A stretch of DNA of 33,076 nt from Candidatus Hopanoidivorans cymbastelae (GTDB lineage Bacteria; Actinomycetota; Acidimicrobiia; Acidimicrobiales; Hopanoidiivorantaceae), in the NCBI GenBank assembly GCA_028283145.1, contig JAPYNY010000023.1:1-33076 (forward strand), in the 5' to 3' direction. This document shows, in pieces, positions 15,671 through 22,443 of the stretch. A model generated the notes under the pieces. It was not told the origin of the DNA. It saw nothing but the letters and a program-made list of their open reading frames with translations, and did no database searches. A program made the translations under genes and the position numbers. Numbering within the stretch: the stretch's first letter is position 1; each line of letters opens with the position of its first letter.

Positions 15671-16171
15671 ATGCGCCTTAAGCCCCCAGACGGAACAAGT
15701 ATATTCGGATATCAGCCTGAACTAGCTGCCAGCTTCTGGCGGTTTTATGGCGAGTTGTGGTCTAACGGCGAGTTGGACCAGTCCACCAAGGAGGTGGCTC
15801 GGCTCCGCAACGCCCGTCTCAACGATTGCGGCATATGAAAGAACGTACGTTTCGCAGGTGCGAAACAGCAGGGTCTCACAGAAGAGCTAGTAGAGCAAAT
15901 CGTTGACGGCTACGAAGACTCCGAACTGTCTCAAAAGCACAAGGCAGCCTTAGCCTATGTTGACGTGATTCTGACCGATCCCAACAAAGTCATGGATGAG
16001 GAGCTTAAGGCCAGCTTGCGCCAGCACTTTTCAGATGCCGAGTTGGAGGAGTTGACCCTCACCGCCGGCATCGCCTGTGGTTTTTCCAAAGCTGCCATTG
16101 CCTGGGGGCCACCTCCTGAAATGCCTGTAATGGAAATGCCATCGCCCGACCCAAATAGCCCCATTATTTGA
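15671..16171 (+). CDS. CMD/AhpD-like selenoprotein (in-frame UGA, CxxU motif)
   Basis: Read through one in-frame TGA (15836-15838), the gene encodes 166 aa of the carboxymuconolactone decarboxylase/AhpD family. The segment RLRNARLNDCGI-U-KNVRF shows that the TGA replaces the second cysteine of the redox CxxC seen in relatives (typically DCxYC followed by a basic helix), giving Cys53-Gly-Ile-Sec56. Both sides belong to one family in one frame: helix ASFWRFYGELW before, and HKAALAYVDVILTDPNKV plus LTAGIACGFSKAAIAWG after. AGGAAGG lies 7 nt before the ATG. A SECIS-like hairpin follows the TGA, and selA and selB are 6-10 kb downstream. The likely role is thiol/selenol peroxide or disulfide reduction in the cytoplasm. 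The alternative, a nonsense mutation, is less likely because the remainder is intact. Confidence 0.88.
15836..15866 (+). promoter_or_regulatory. UGA selenocysteine codon with bacterial SECIS-like hairpin
   Basis: Right after the UGA, GTTTCGC (15849-15855) pairs perfectly with GCGAAAC (15860-15866) around the loop AGGU. Loop guanines begin 18 nt after the UGA, within the range known for bacterial SECIS elements, which also require a G early in the apical loop to bind SelB. Confidence 0.82.
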
Positions 16172-16249
16172 TCCTGAAAACCTAATCTCGGGCATTCCCG
16201 CCATCTAATCATCCTCGCCATCTAATCCCAACCGCCCCGTTATTTTATT

Positions 16250-17293
16250 TTGAGTTTTGACGGTTCATCTCAGAATTCGCATGCTCCGATAGTCGCAGTC
16301 AAGCAGCTCTACAAGCGTTATGGAGATTTGGTCGCCCTGAAGGGCATTGATTTTGAGTTGAACAGGGGGGAGATTTTTGCGCTGTTGGGGCCGAATGGGG
16401 CTGGCAAATCCACGTGCATTGAAATTCTGGAGGGTTTCAGGCGTCCCAGTGGGGGAGAGGTTTCCGTTTTTGGGTGCGACCCGCAGCAGCACGACCAAAC
16501 GGTGAAGGAGCGTCTGGGTTTCGTCTCCCAGGAATCGGGCGTTGAGCTGGTTCAGACACCGCGTGAGGTTTTGAACACCTACAGGCATTGCTATGCCGAT
16601 GGGCGCGCCCCCGAAGAACTGCTGGATTTAGTCGGCCTGTCAGACAAAGCCGACTCAAAGATTTCCCGACTTTCAGGCGGGCAGAAGCGTCGCTTGGACT
16701 TGGCGCTGGGGCTGGTGGGCAATCCCGAGTTGCTGTTTTTGGATGAGCCGACCACGGGATTTTCCCCTGAGGCACGCCGAGAGTCTTGGCGCATACTGCT
16801 GGAGTTGAAACAAGCTGGCATGACTATCCTGCTTACTTCGCACTACATGGACGAAGTCAGTTTCCTAGCCGACAGAATGGCGATTCTAGTTCAAGGCGAG
16901 ATTGCTTTTTTGGGTGAGCCAGAAAACTTGGGGCTAGAGCAGACAATAGTTGAATTCGTGCTGCCGCAAGGTTGGAGCTTGGCTGGGTTTGAGGCTTGGT
17001 TGGGGACGCTGCCTGATGGAACGGCTGAATTGGAACTGCCCAGGCAGCCCCAGGCGCAGCCACAGTCCAAAGTGGCCCTCAGCACAGCCGACCCAACGGA
17101 GTTTTTGTATCGCCTGACGCAAAAAGCCAAAGCCAGCCAGATATCGCTGGAAGGGCTGACCGTCAGCAAACCCACACTGGAGGAAAACTATCTAGGGTTG
17201 ATTGGAAGACACAGCAACTCGAGTAACGATTTGGGCGGTGAGGATTTGGTTGGGCGCAACGATTTGGGCGGTGAATTGGAGCTCGGGCCATGA
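16250..17293 (+). CDS. ABC-2-type transporter ATP-binding protein
   Basis: 347 aa; energises export by the permease encoded next. Walker A GPNGAGKST (47-55), signature LSGGQ (141-145), Walker B LLFLDEP (161-167) and switch His198 are all present, as in daunorubicin-resistance/ABC-2 exporters. The C-terminal 100 residues are a variable Pro/Gln/Leu-rich region ending in Gly-Asp repeats (NDLGGEDLVGRNDLGGE). The only start that keeps the full N-terminus is TTG at 16250; no strong ribosome binding site is visible. It overlaps the permease start by ATGA. Substrate unknown. Confidence 0.9.
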   Translation: MSFDGSSQNSHAPIVAVKQLYKRYGDLVALKGIDFELNRGEIFALLGPNGAGKSTCIEILEGFRRPSGGEVSVFGCDPQQHDQTVKERLGFVSQESGVELVQTPREVLNTYRHCYADGRAPEELLDLVGLSDKADSKISRLSGGQKRRLDLALGLVGNPELLFLDEPTTGFSPEARRESWRILLELKQAGMTILLTSHYMDEVSFLADRMAILVQGEIAFLGEPENLGLEQTIVEFVLPQGWSLAGFEAWLGTLPDGTAELELPRQPQAQPQSKVALSTADPTEFLYRLTQKAKASQISLEGLTVSKPTLEENYLGLIGRHSNSSNDLGGEDLVGRNDLGGELELGP

Positions 17294-18195
17294 CCGCCTT
17301 GCGGCCAAGCAGTTCATCTGTCGTCTCCTCCAACTCCAGCGATGTTGGCGCGCCCGCCTCCGTGCCCGCCTCTGCCCACGCGCCTGTGCCCGCCCGCGCC
17401 CCGGCCAAGTTCTCCGCCAGCACATCACAACAAATTTGGACATGGTTCCAGCACCACAACCGCACTATATGGCGCACTCCGATTGCAACTTTTTTTACCA
17501 TTGCGCTGCCGTTGGTCATGATGGTTGTCTTGAGCAGTTTCATTGACGGCTCAGTCCAATATGGGTCAGACGGCAGCAGTGTTACATTTCAAGATTATTA
17601 CGTGCCGGCCATGGCAGCCTTTGCCGCAGCTTCAGCCACCTATACCAATCTTTGCGTATCCGCCGCTTTGCAGCGCGAACAGGGCATTTTGAAGCGGGTC
17701 AGGGGCACGCCTTTGGCCACTTGGAAGTTCTTCGTCAGCAGCATCATGTCGGCGATTTGGCTGGCGTTTATCGGAGCGGTCTTGCTTTTTGCTGTGGGCA
17801 TCGCCTTGTTTGATGTGTCGCTGGATTTTTCCCAGCTGGGCTGGCTGGCCGTTTTTTTCGCAGTGGGGGTTTCTGCTTTCGCCGTGCTGGGGATGGCTGT
17901 TTCCAATCTGGCTAGCACGGGACAAGCCGGCTCAGCCATCGCCAACGCTACGATTCTGCCGCTGTCGTTCATCTCGGGGTTGTTCATTCCAGCAGGTGAA
18001 ATTCCAGTAGCCATTGAAATCATCGGAGACATCTTCCCGCTGAAGGCTTTCGGCGAGGGCATGAGAGGCGCGTTTGACCCAGGATTGTCAAGTGGGAATT
18101 TGTGGAATTTACTACTTTTGGTGATTTGGGGCTTGGCTGGTTTGTTTTTTATGCTGAGATATTTTCAGTGGGTTCCCAAGGCAGAAAGGGAGTAA
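17290..18195 (+). CDS. ABC-2-type transporter permease
   Basis: 301 aa. A Ser/Ala/Pro-rich cytoplasmic leader (1-45) precedes six hydrophobic segments (for example TFFTIALPLVMMVVLSSFI, IWLAFIGAVLLFAVGIALF, LAVFFAVGVSAFAVLGMAVS, LWNLLLLVIWGLAGLFFML). EQGILKRVRGTPL and NATILPLSFISGLFIP are conserved ABC-2 features. Translationally coupled to the ATPase gene. With the ATPase it should form a 2+2 exporter of a drug, lipid or polysaccharide; nothing in the window decides which. Confidence 0.88.
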   Translation: MTALRPSSSSVVSSNSSDVGAPASVPASAHAPVPARAPAKFSASTSQQIWTWFQHHNRTIWRTPIATFFTIALPLVMMVVLSSFIDGSVQYGSDGSSVTFQDYYVPAMAAFAAASATYTNLCVSAALQREQGILKRVRGTPLATWKFFVSSIMSAIWLAFIGAVLLFAVGIALFDVSLDFSQLGWLAVFFAVGVSAFAVLGMAVSNLASTGQAGSAIANATILPLSFISGLFIPAGEIPVAIEIIGDIFPLKAFGEGMRGAFDPGLSSGNLWNLLLLVIWGLAGLFFMLRYFQWVPKAERE

Positions 18196-18203
18196 CTAAA
18201 GAA

Positions 18204-19235
18204 ATGGCAGAGCAATACAGCAGCCAGGCCAGCAAAGCTGTGCCGGGAGCAGCAAGAGCACCAGCAGACGACCAGGAGTTTTCCATGCTGGCAGAAGCAG
18301 CCGCCGAAGCGGGTTTGGAGACTTCAGACGACTGGCCGGTGCGGCGGATTTTTTTTGAGTTGGAGGCCGCGACAGTAGGAGCCGCCACGCCTCGACTCTC
18401 TGCGCCGAGAGAAGCCACGCCCGGCGAAGCCATGCCAGCAGAAACCACCCTACCCCGCCAACTGAGCGCCATTGTCTGGGGAGACGCGCCACCTGAAGTT
18501 GTCATGTTTCACGGCGGCGCGCAAAACGCCCACACTTGGGACACAACGCTGATGGCCTTGAACCGCCCAGCCTTGGCAGTCGATCTGCCTGGGCATGGCT
18601 GTTCAGACTGGCGTGCCGACCACAGCTACAGTCCGCTTCAACTGGCCCAGGATGTCCAGCACATAGTAGCGGAGTTGGCACCCGAAGCTGCTTGTGTGGC
18701 TGGCATGTCGCTGGGAGGCCTGACAGCTCTGATGCTGGCCGATTTGCAACCGCAGCTGGTTCGCCGGCTGATGCTGATTGACATAACCCCCGGTGTGAAT
18801 CGCGCCAAGGCGGAACCTATCCTGGAGTTCATTGGCGGCCAGCAGGTTTTCCAGTCGTTCGAGGAAATTCTGGATTACACCATCCAGCACAACCCCACTC
18901 GCTCACACGCTTCTCTCAGGCGGGGCGTGCTGAATAACGCCAAGGAGCTGCCCGATGGAAACTGGACTTGGCGCTGGGATCCCACCAGAATAGGAGAGCA
19001 AGCATCACCCGAAATAGCTTTCGCTTCGGCTTGGGATGCTCTGGATACATTAAGTGTTCCGCTGTGGTTGCTGAAGGGTTCTGAGTCGGGCGTGGTGGCT
19101 GATGAAGATGTGGCTGAACTGCTCACACGACGCCCCGATGCCGAGGTGATTGTGGTGCCAGGGGCGGGGCACAGCATCCAAGGCGACAAACCTGTGGAGT
19201 TGGCTGCCTTGCTGGAGGCATTCATTTCGGTCTAG
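18204..19235 (+). CDS. Alpha/beta hydrolase
   Basis: 343 aa from ATG 18204; the open frame reaches back into the permease gene but that part is only a shadow. The hydrolase core starts at about residue 80. HGGAQNAHTWD supplies the oxyanion region, GMSLGG the nucleophile elbow (Ser in GxSxG), an Asp in the VADED region near 300 and His in PGAGHSIQG. LPGHGCSDWR is also typical. The first 80 residues are Ala/Glu-rich without recognisable fold. It follows the ABC permease by 8 nt and is likely co-transcribed. Substrate unknown. Confidence 0.87.
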   Translation: MAEQYSSQASKAVPGAARAPADDQEFSMLAEAAAEAGLETSDDWPVRRIFFELEAATVGAATPRLSAPREATPGEAMPAETTLPRQLSAIVWGDAPPEVVMFHGGAQNAHTWDTTLMALNRPALAVDLPGHGCSDWRADHSYSPLQLAQDVQHIVAELAPEAACVAGMSLGGLTALMLADLQPQLVRRLMLIDITPGVNRAKAEPILEFIGGQQVFQSFEEILDYTIQHNPTRSHASLRRGVLNNAKELPDGNWTWRWDPTRIGEQASPEIAFASAWDALDTLSVPLWLLKGSESGVVADEDVAELLTRRPDAEVIVVPGAGHSIQGDKPVELAALLEAFISV

Positions 19236-19287
19236 CCGACGGAGGCAGCAAGCCTTGACGGCGGGCGCTTATAGCCGAAAAGCAGAT

Positions 19288-19524
19288 ATGAGAAATTACA
19301 TTATCGCTTCCGACATTCCTGAGTTCCTGAAGGATCCTTCAGTGCCTGGATATATAGTGCCTTTGTCTCAGTTTGTCATGGACTGGAACCGCAACCCCGA
19401 TTTGAGGCAGGAATCGCCCGCTGTCTGTGCCCGGCACGATGTTTATTTTGAGGCTGCAATGCTGGACAAAGGCAAGGCAAGTCATGAAGAGAGAAACATG
19501 CGAAAGAGTTTCGTTAGAACCTAA
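19288..19524 (+). CDS. Hypothetical 78-aa protein upstream of cassette 1
   Basis: Not recognised. The sequence (IIASDIPEFLKDPSVPGYIV, FVMDWNRNPDLRQ) looks like a folded helical protein rather than chance, but there is no Shine-Dalgarno and the ATG overlaps nothing. Its 3' end overlaps the next small ORF in another frame, so the two could be halves of one frameshifted gene. Composition changes from GC-rich to more balanced at this point, which may mark the left border of an acquired segment. Confidence 0.4.
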   Translation: MRNYIIASDIPEFLKDPSVPGYIVPLSQFVMDWNRNPDLRQESPAVCARHDVYFEAAMLDKGKASHEERNMRKSFVRT

Positions 19525-19621
19525 TACAATCCGTTCATTGCTGAATGAATTGGATGAATCTGTTCCTAGCGGTTATGCCACACGTTTTACAATTGTGGGA
19601 GATGGTAGAGTGGGTGCATGA
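19484..19621 (+). CDS. Hypothetical 45-aa protein coupled to the HEPN gene
   Basis: Starts inside the preceding ORF and ends in TGA overlapping the start of the HEPN gene (ATGA at 19618-19621), a layout that favours coupled translation. EPNTIRSLLNELDESVPSGY could be a helix plus turn. No family recognised. Cassette 2 has no equivalent, so it is not an obligatory part of the cassette. Confidence 0.35.
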   Translation: MKRETCERVSLEPNTIRSLLNELDESVPSGYATRFTIVGDGRVGA

Positions 19622-20784
19622 ATAAAGCGGAGTTGGCGGCTGTCATAAAGGAAGCAACGGGGGCACATGTCCTAGGCGTCTTGCCTTCGTCGGAAGGGCA
19701 CAGTTTTGGTGTAACCCCGTTTGAATTGCTGGTTCAGGGCGAAACAGGAAAAGTTGAACGTTTCAGGCTTGGCGACTGCAAGCTCATAGGCGTTCACCAA
19801 GGGGATGGGACGGCTCGCTTGGAGCTGCATGGAACGCATTTTCATTCTGATTTTCATCGCAGAAGCGAAGGGAGCACAGATCCTGAAGTAGATCAGTTCA
19901 GAAAGCAGTTTGCTTGTGCTATGTCATTTTACGAGGACTGGCAGTTTTTGTGGGAGCGAACCATGCTGCCCGAATTTACTTCCATTGTGAACGATTATTG
20001 GGCTTGGAAGCATGTCGGCTCATGGAATAAATATCCAGGTCCTTCCACGATCACGACAGGTCCGATGGAAGTTCATGGTAGCGTTAGGCAAAACATGGGT
20101 CGAGCCTTGGGTAAGTCTTTGTTTACCAGTTTGGACGCTTTTCTTCTTCAAAAAGAATACACAGGGCACCATTACGGAAAGACAGGATCACTTAATAGCG
20201 GTGAGTGGTATGAAGGCATCACTCCGACATTGAGGTTTTTGGTTAAATGGTTGGAAGATGCTTGCATTTATGACGTCTGCAAGAAAAAGTATGTTTCAGT
20301 TTTATCTAAAGAGCAGCAAAATAAACTGAAAAAAATTCAAGTTGAAATTGAACAATACGACCCGTTTTGTTTTTGGAATCAAGTGGAAAGAGATTGGAAA
20401 CAAAAAAGCAATTCTCAATCCAAAATGGATTTTGTACTCAACATGGCTGACAAGCAGAAACAAGACCCAGAAAAAGAAGAAGAAATGATAGCCACTTATA
20501 TTCGTACAGCAAGAAACACTGCGGCACATAATCGATACCCTACGACAATTGAGCAGATGTATCTGCTTCGTGTTGGCTATAAGGGAATTGAAGAGACACT
20601 GTCTGGGCAAGCTTTGGATGCTTGTTACAGTTTTCTTGCCGAGTTGCACACGGATGTGTGCAGCTTAGAGCGAGCAAACATAAAATGCTGGCATGAGGAG
20701 ATTTGCAAAGAGGCGCAAAGCTGTGCTGAAAAATTGGCGTACGTTCTTGGAAGCGAAGAAATTGCCAAGGCGAGGTCAGCATGA
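19618..20784 (+). CDS. HEPN-type putative RNase, first gene of cassette 1
   Basis: 388 aa. The last third holds TARNTAAHNRYPTTIEQMYL, with Arg299-Asn300 and His304: the R-(N/D/H)-x3-H motif of HEPN ribonucleases, set between helices (IATYIR before, LLRVGY after). Residues 1-110 look like a mixed alpha/beta domain (GVTPFELLVQGETGKVERFRL), followed by a long helical middle with ALGKSLFTSLDAFLL and EGITPTLRFLVKWL. No transmembrane segment. The equal-length protein at 27299 shares the same blocks. The gene overlaps both neighbours by ATGA and leads a three-gene unit with DUF2442-like and DUF4160-like proteins. HEPN proteins in such settings usually are RNA-cleaving toxins or abortive-infection effectors; that role is inferred. 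The N-terminal domain is unrecognised. Confidence 0.75.
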   Translation: MNKAELAAVIKEATGAHVLGVLPSSEGHSFGVTPFELLVQGETGKVERFRLGDCKLIGVHQGDGTARLELHGTHFHSDFHRRSEGSTDPEVDQFRKQFACAMSFYEDWQFLWERTMLPEFTSIVNDYWAWKHVGSWNKYPGPSTITTGPMEVHGSVRQNMGRALGKSLFTSLDAFLLQKEYTGHHYGKTGSLNSGEWYEGITPTLRFLVKWLEDACIYDVCKKKYVSVLSKEQQNKLKKIQVEIEQYDPFCFWNQVERDWKQKSNSQSKMDFVLNMADKQKQDPEKEEEMIATYIRTARNTAAHNRYPTTIEQMYLLRVGYKGIEETLSGQALDACYSFLAELHTDVCSLERANIKCWHEEICKEAQSCAEKLAYVLGSEEIAKARSA

Positions 20785-21305
20785 CAACAACCAGCGCGTA
20801 TCCGCTCAAATCGGTGAAACCTCTGGCTGGGTATAAAATCTGGGCGGAGTTCTCAGACGGAACCGAAGGGGAAGTTGATTTGACCTGTCTGACTGAAATA
20901 CCGTATCTGTCTAAACTGAAGGATCTGAAGGTTTTTGCTAGTGTACGTTTGGACGATGGTGGAAGCGCGCTCAAATGGGGAGCAGATGAGGAAGAGTTGG
21001 ATGCCAGTTGGGAAACCGTTTATGAGCAACTCACCGGCAAAAGCTACAAAGAAGCCTTACCCGATATTGAACCTATAGTAGTTGTGGCAATCAACTGGAA
21101 CATCATCCCAGACGTGCGCATTAAATTTTCCGATGGCACACAGGGTGAAGTCCGCCTCACAAATATCAGTTATGAACCTGCAGACACGGAAGATATCAAA
21201 GAGCCCCACACTCTTTTTGTGACTGATGCGGGAGGTGTCATCTGGGGCAATAAAGAATTCTACACCGACGAGATATATGAACTTTTGACACCCGAAGTCT
21301 CATAA
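20781..21305 (+). CDS. Protein with two DUF2442-like domains, cassette 1
   Basis: 174 aa formed by two similar halves. Half 1 (about 9-90): VKPLAGYKIWAEFSDGTEGE, then DLTCLTEIPYLSKLKDLKVF and LKWGADEEELDASWETVY. Half 2 (about 99-172): VVVAINWNIIPDVRIKFSDG, then TQGEVRLTNI, FVTDAGGVIWG and DEIYELLTPE. The pattern DGxxGEVxL ... (L/I)xWxxxxExxxxxIYExLTG is that of DUF2442, small proteins often found next to DUF4160 genes and suspected to be antitoxin-like. The start overlaps the HEPN stop by ATGA, so the two are made together, as expected of a toxin with its neutraliser. The paralogue at 28470 has the same two-half layout. Confidence 0.78.
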   Translation: MTTTSAYPLKSVKPLAGYKIWAEFSDGTEGEVDLTCLTEIPYLSKLKDLKVFASVRLDDGGSALKWGADEEELDASWETVYEQLTGKSYKEALPDIEPIVVVAINWNIIPDVRIKFSDGTQGEVRLTNISYEPADTEDIKEPHTLFVTDAGGVIWGNKEFYTDEIYELLTPEVS

Positions 21306-21317
21306 GGCTGGATTTGC

Positions 21318-21599
21318 GTGCCCTGTGTCATAGAAATAAGCCGATATGGCTGGAGTGGCTACATCTACCCAAACGATCACAACCCTCCACATCTGCATAT
21401 CAAGTTGAATAAAAAAATCCTTTTCAAAATAGAAATATCAGGTGGTTATGAAATCCTGGAATTTTACGAAAGAAAAACCATCAAAACCCCAGCCATCAAA
21501 TATCTGCAGGACATTTTGAAAAGACATTCGCAGGAATTACTGACAATTTGGGACGAACGACAAGACGGCAGTGTAAAGCACCCAGTTATCAAAGCTTAA
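21318..21599 (+). CDS. DUF4160-like protein, cassette 1
   Basis: 93 aa from GTG at 21318, 12 nt after the DUF2442 stop, with AAGG upstream. The N-terminal region YIYPNDHNPPHLHIK is the DUF4160 hallmark (NDHxPPHxH), and the end KRHSQELLTIWDE matches the family's final helix. The cluster of histidines could be a metal or catalytic site. The family is often paired with DUF2442; its biochemical role is not established. Intact here, frameshifted in cassette 2. Confidence 0.8.
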   Translation: MPCVIEISRYGWSGYIYPNDHNPPHLHIKLNKKILFKIEISGGYEILEFYERKTIKTPAIKYLQDILKRHSQELLTIWDERQDGSVKHPVIKA

Positions 21600-21626
21600 C
21601 CCGATTCACCTTTGTGTTGGTTTGCG

Positions 21627-21962
21627 TTAGTCCCAGTAGCCGCTTTCCTCATAATATTCGAACCAGTAAGCTATCTCATCTTCCATCATCTCTTGTATCT
21701 CCTGTTCGAAGTAGCGTATTTCAGCTTCTTCCCATTCGTCTTCTTCCTCAAAACTTTCTTCTGATTCTTCTTCGTCTTCCTCTTCATCTGATTCTTCGTA
21801 GCTTTCTGCATCTGGTTGTTCGTCCTGCCGTGTCTTGTCTTCTAAAGCGGCAGCAGCAGTTTCTGCTTCTGCTTCTAGCAGTGCGATATATTCGGGCGTG
21901 TCATGCTGGCTTTTCCGCAGCAAGGCCAAGTGTTCTTTCCGCCAATGAATGACACGATACAT
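21627..21962 (-). CDS. Highly acidic protein of unknown function
   Basis: 111 aa. The N-terminus is helical and mixed-charge (HWRKEHLALLRKSQHDTPEY), followed by an Ala/Glu helix and a long Glu/Asp/Ser stretch (about 54-80), ending in EDEIAYWFEYYEESGYWD. The start is 3 nt after the fxsA stop on the same strand, so it is probably translated from that transcript. The ORF is long and regular for its size, but low-complexity composition prevents family assignment. It ends convergently with cassette 1, 27 bp away. Confidence 0.5.
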   Translation of the reverse strand: MYRVIHWRKEHLALLRKSQHDTPEYIALLEAEAETAAAALEDKTRQDEQPDAESYEESDEEEDEEESEESFEEEDEWEEAEIRYFEQEIQEMMEDEIAYWFEYYEESGYWD

Positions 21963-21965
21963 CGC

Positions 21966-22325
21966 CTAGCGCCTTCTCAGACGGCTCAGAACCAAGGTGC
22001 GCGCTACTATCCGACTTGGCGGAAACAGCAGCAGCAAGCCCACCGCATCGGTGATAAACCCCGGAGTCAGCATCAGCGCACCGCCAAACAAAATCAAAAC
22101 CCCATCAGTAACGGGTTTGTCGGGAATGATGCCTTCTGAGAGGTTTTCTTGAATTCTGCGCCATGCTGCCAAGCCTTCCCGCTTCAGCAAAATCCCGCCC
22201 ACGATGCTTATCAGAAACAGCAAGCCCACGGTTGGCCACGCACCTAGCAGGCTGCCCACCCCGATGATCACAACAATTTCCAGCGAAGTAACCAGCATGA
22301 GCATGAGGATGATAACCAATAGCAC
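21966..22325 (-). CDS. fxsA: FxsA-family membrane protein
   Basis: 119 aa. Two blocks of hydrophobic helices (LEIVVIIGVGSLLGAWPTVG, LLFLISIVGGILLKREG) and the family signatures GLAAWRRIQENLSEGIIP and GVLILFGGALMLTPGFITD, then LLLFPPSRIVAR. FxsA is an inner-membrane protein first known from overproduction suppression of F exclusion of phage T7 in E. coli; its general function is unclear. The GTG at 22325 lacks a clear ribosome binding site, so the internal ATG a few codons later is an alternative. Confidence 0.85.
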   Translation of the reverse strand: MLLVIILMLMLVTSLEIVVIIGVGSLLGAWPTVGLLFLISIVGGILLKREGLAAWRRIQENLSEGIIPDKPVTDGVLILFGGALMLTPGFITDAVGLLLLFPPSRIVARTLVLSRLRRR

Positions 22326-22443
22326 AAGTTCAGTTTACGTCCCGAATGTAGCTCCTCATTTTTTCTCTACGATAAGGGTATGGGGACACAAGGCAAAACG
22401 CAGGCAATAAGGGTATAAGAATGAAGGCTGTGAGGACACCGGC

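Noticed and set aside
15965-16171. Separate 68-aa ORF
   Set aside because: It is the 3' part of the selenoprotein gene read from an internal start; the frame continues upstream through the UGA to 15671.
22326-22443. Possible tRNA-Sec (selC) upstream of selA
   Set aside because: No T-arm sequence or cloverleaf could be formed by eye; the same was true after selB.
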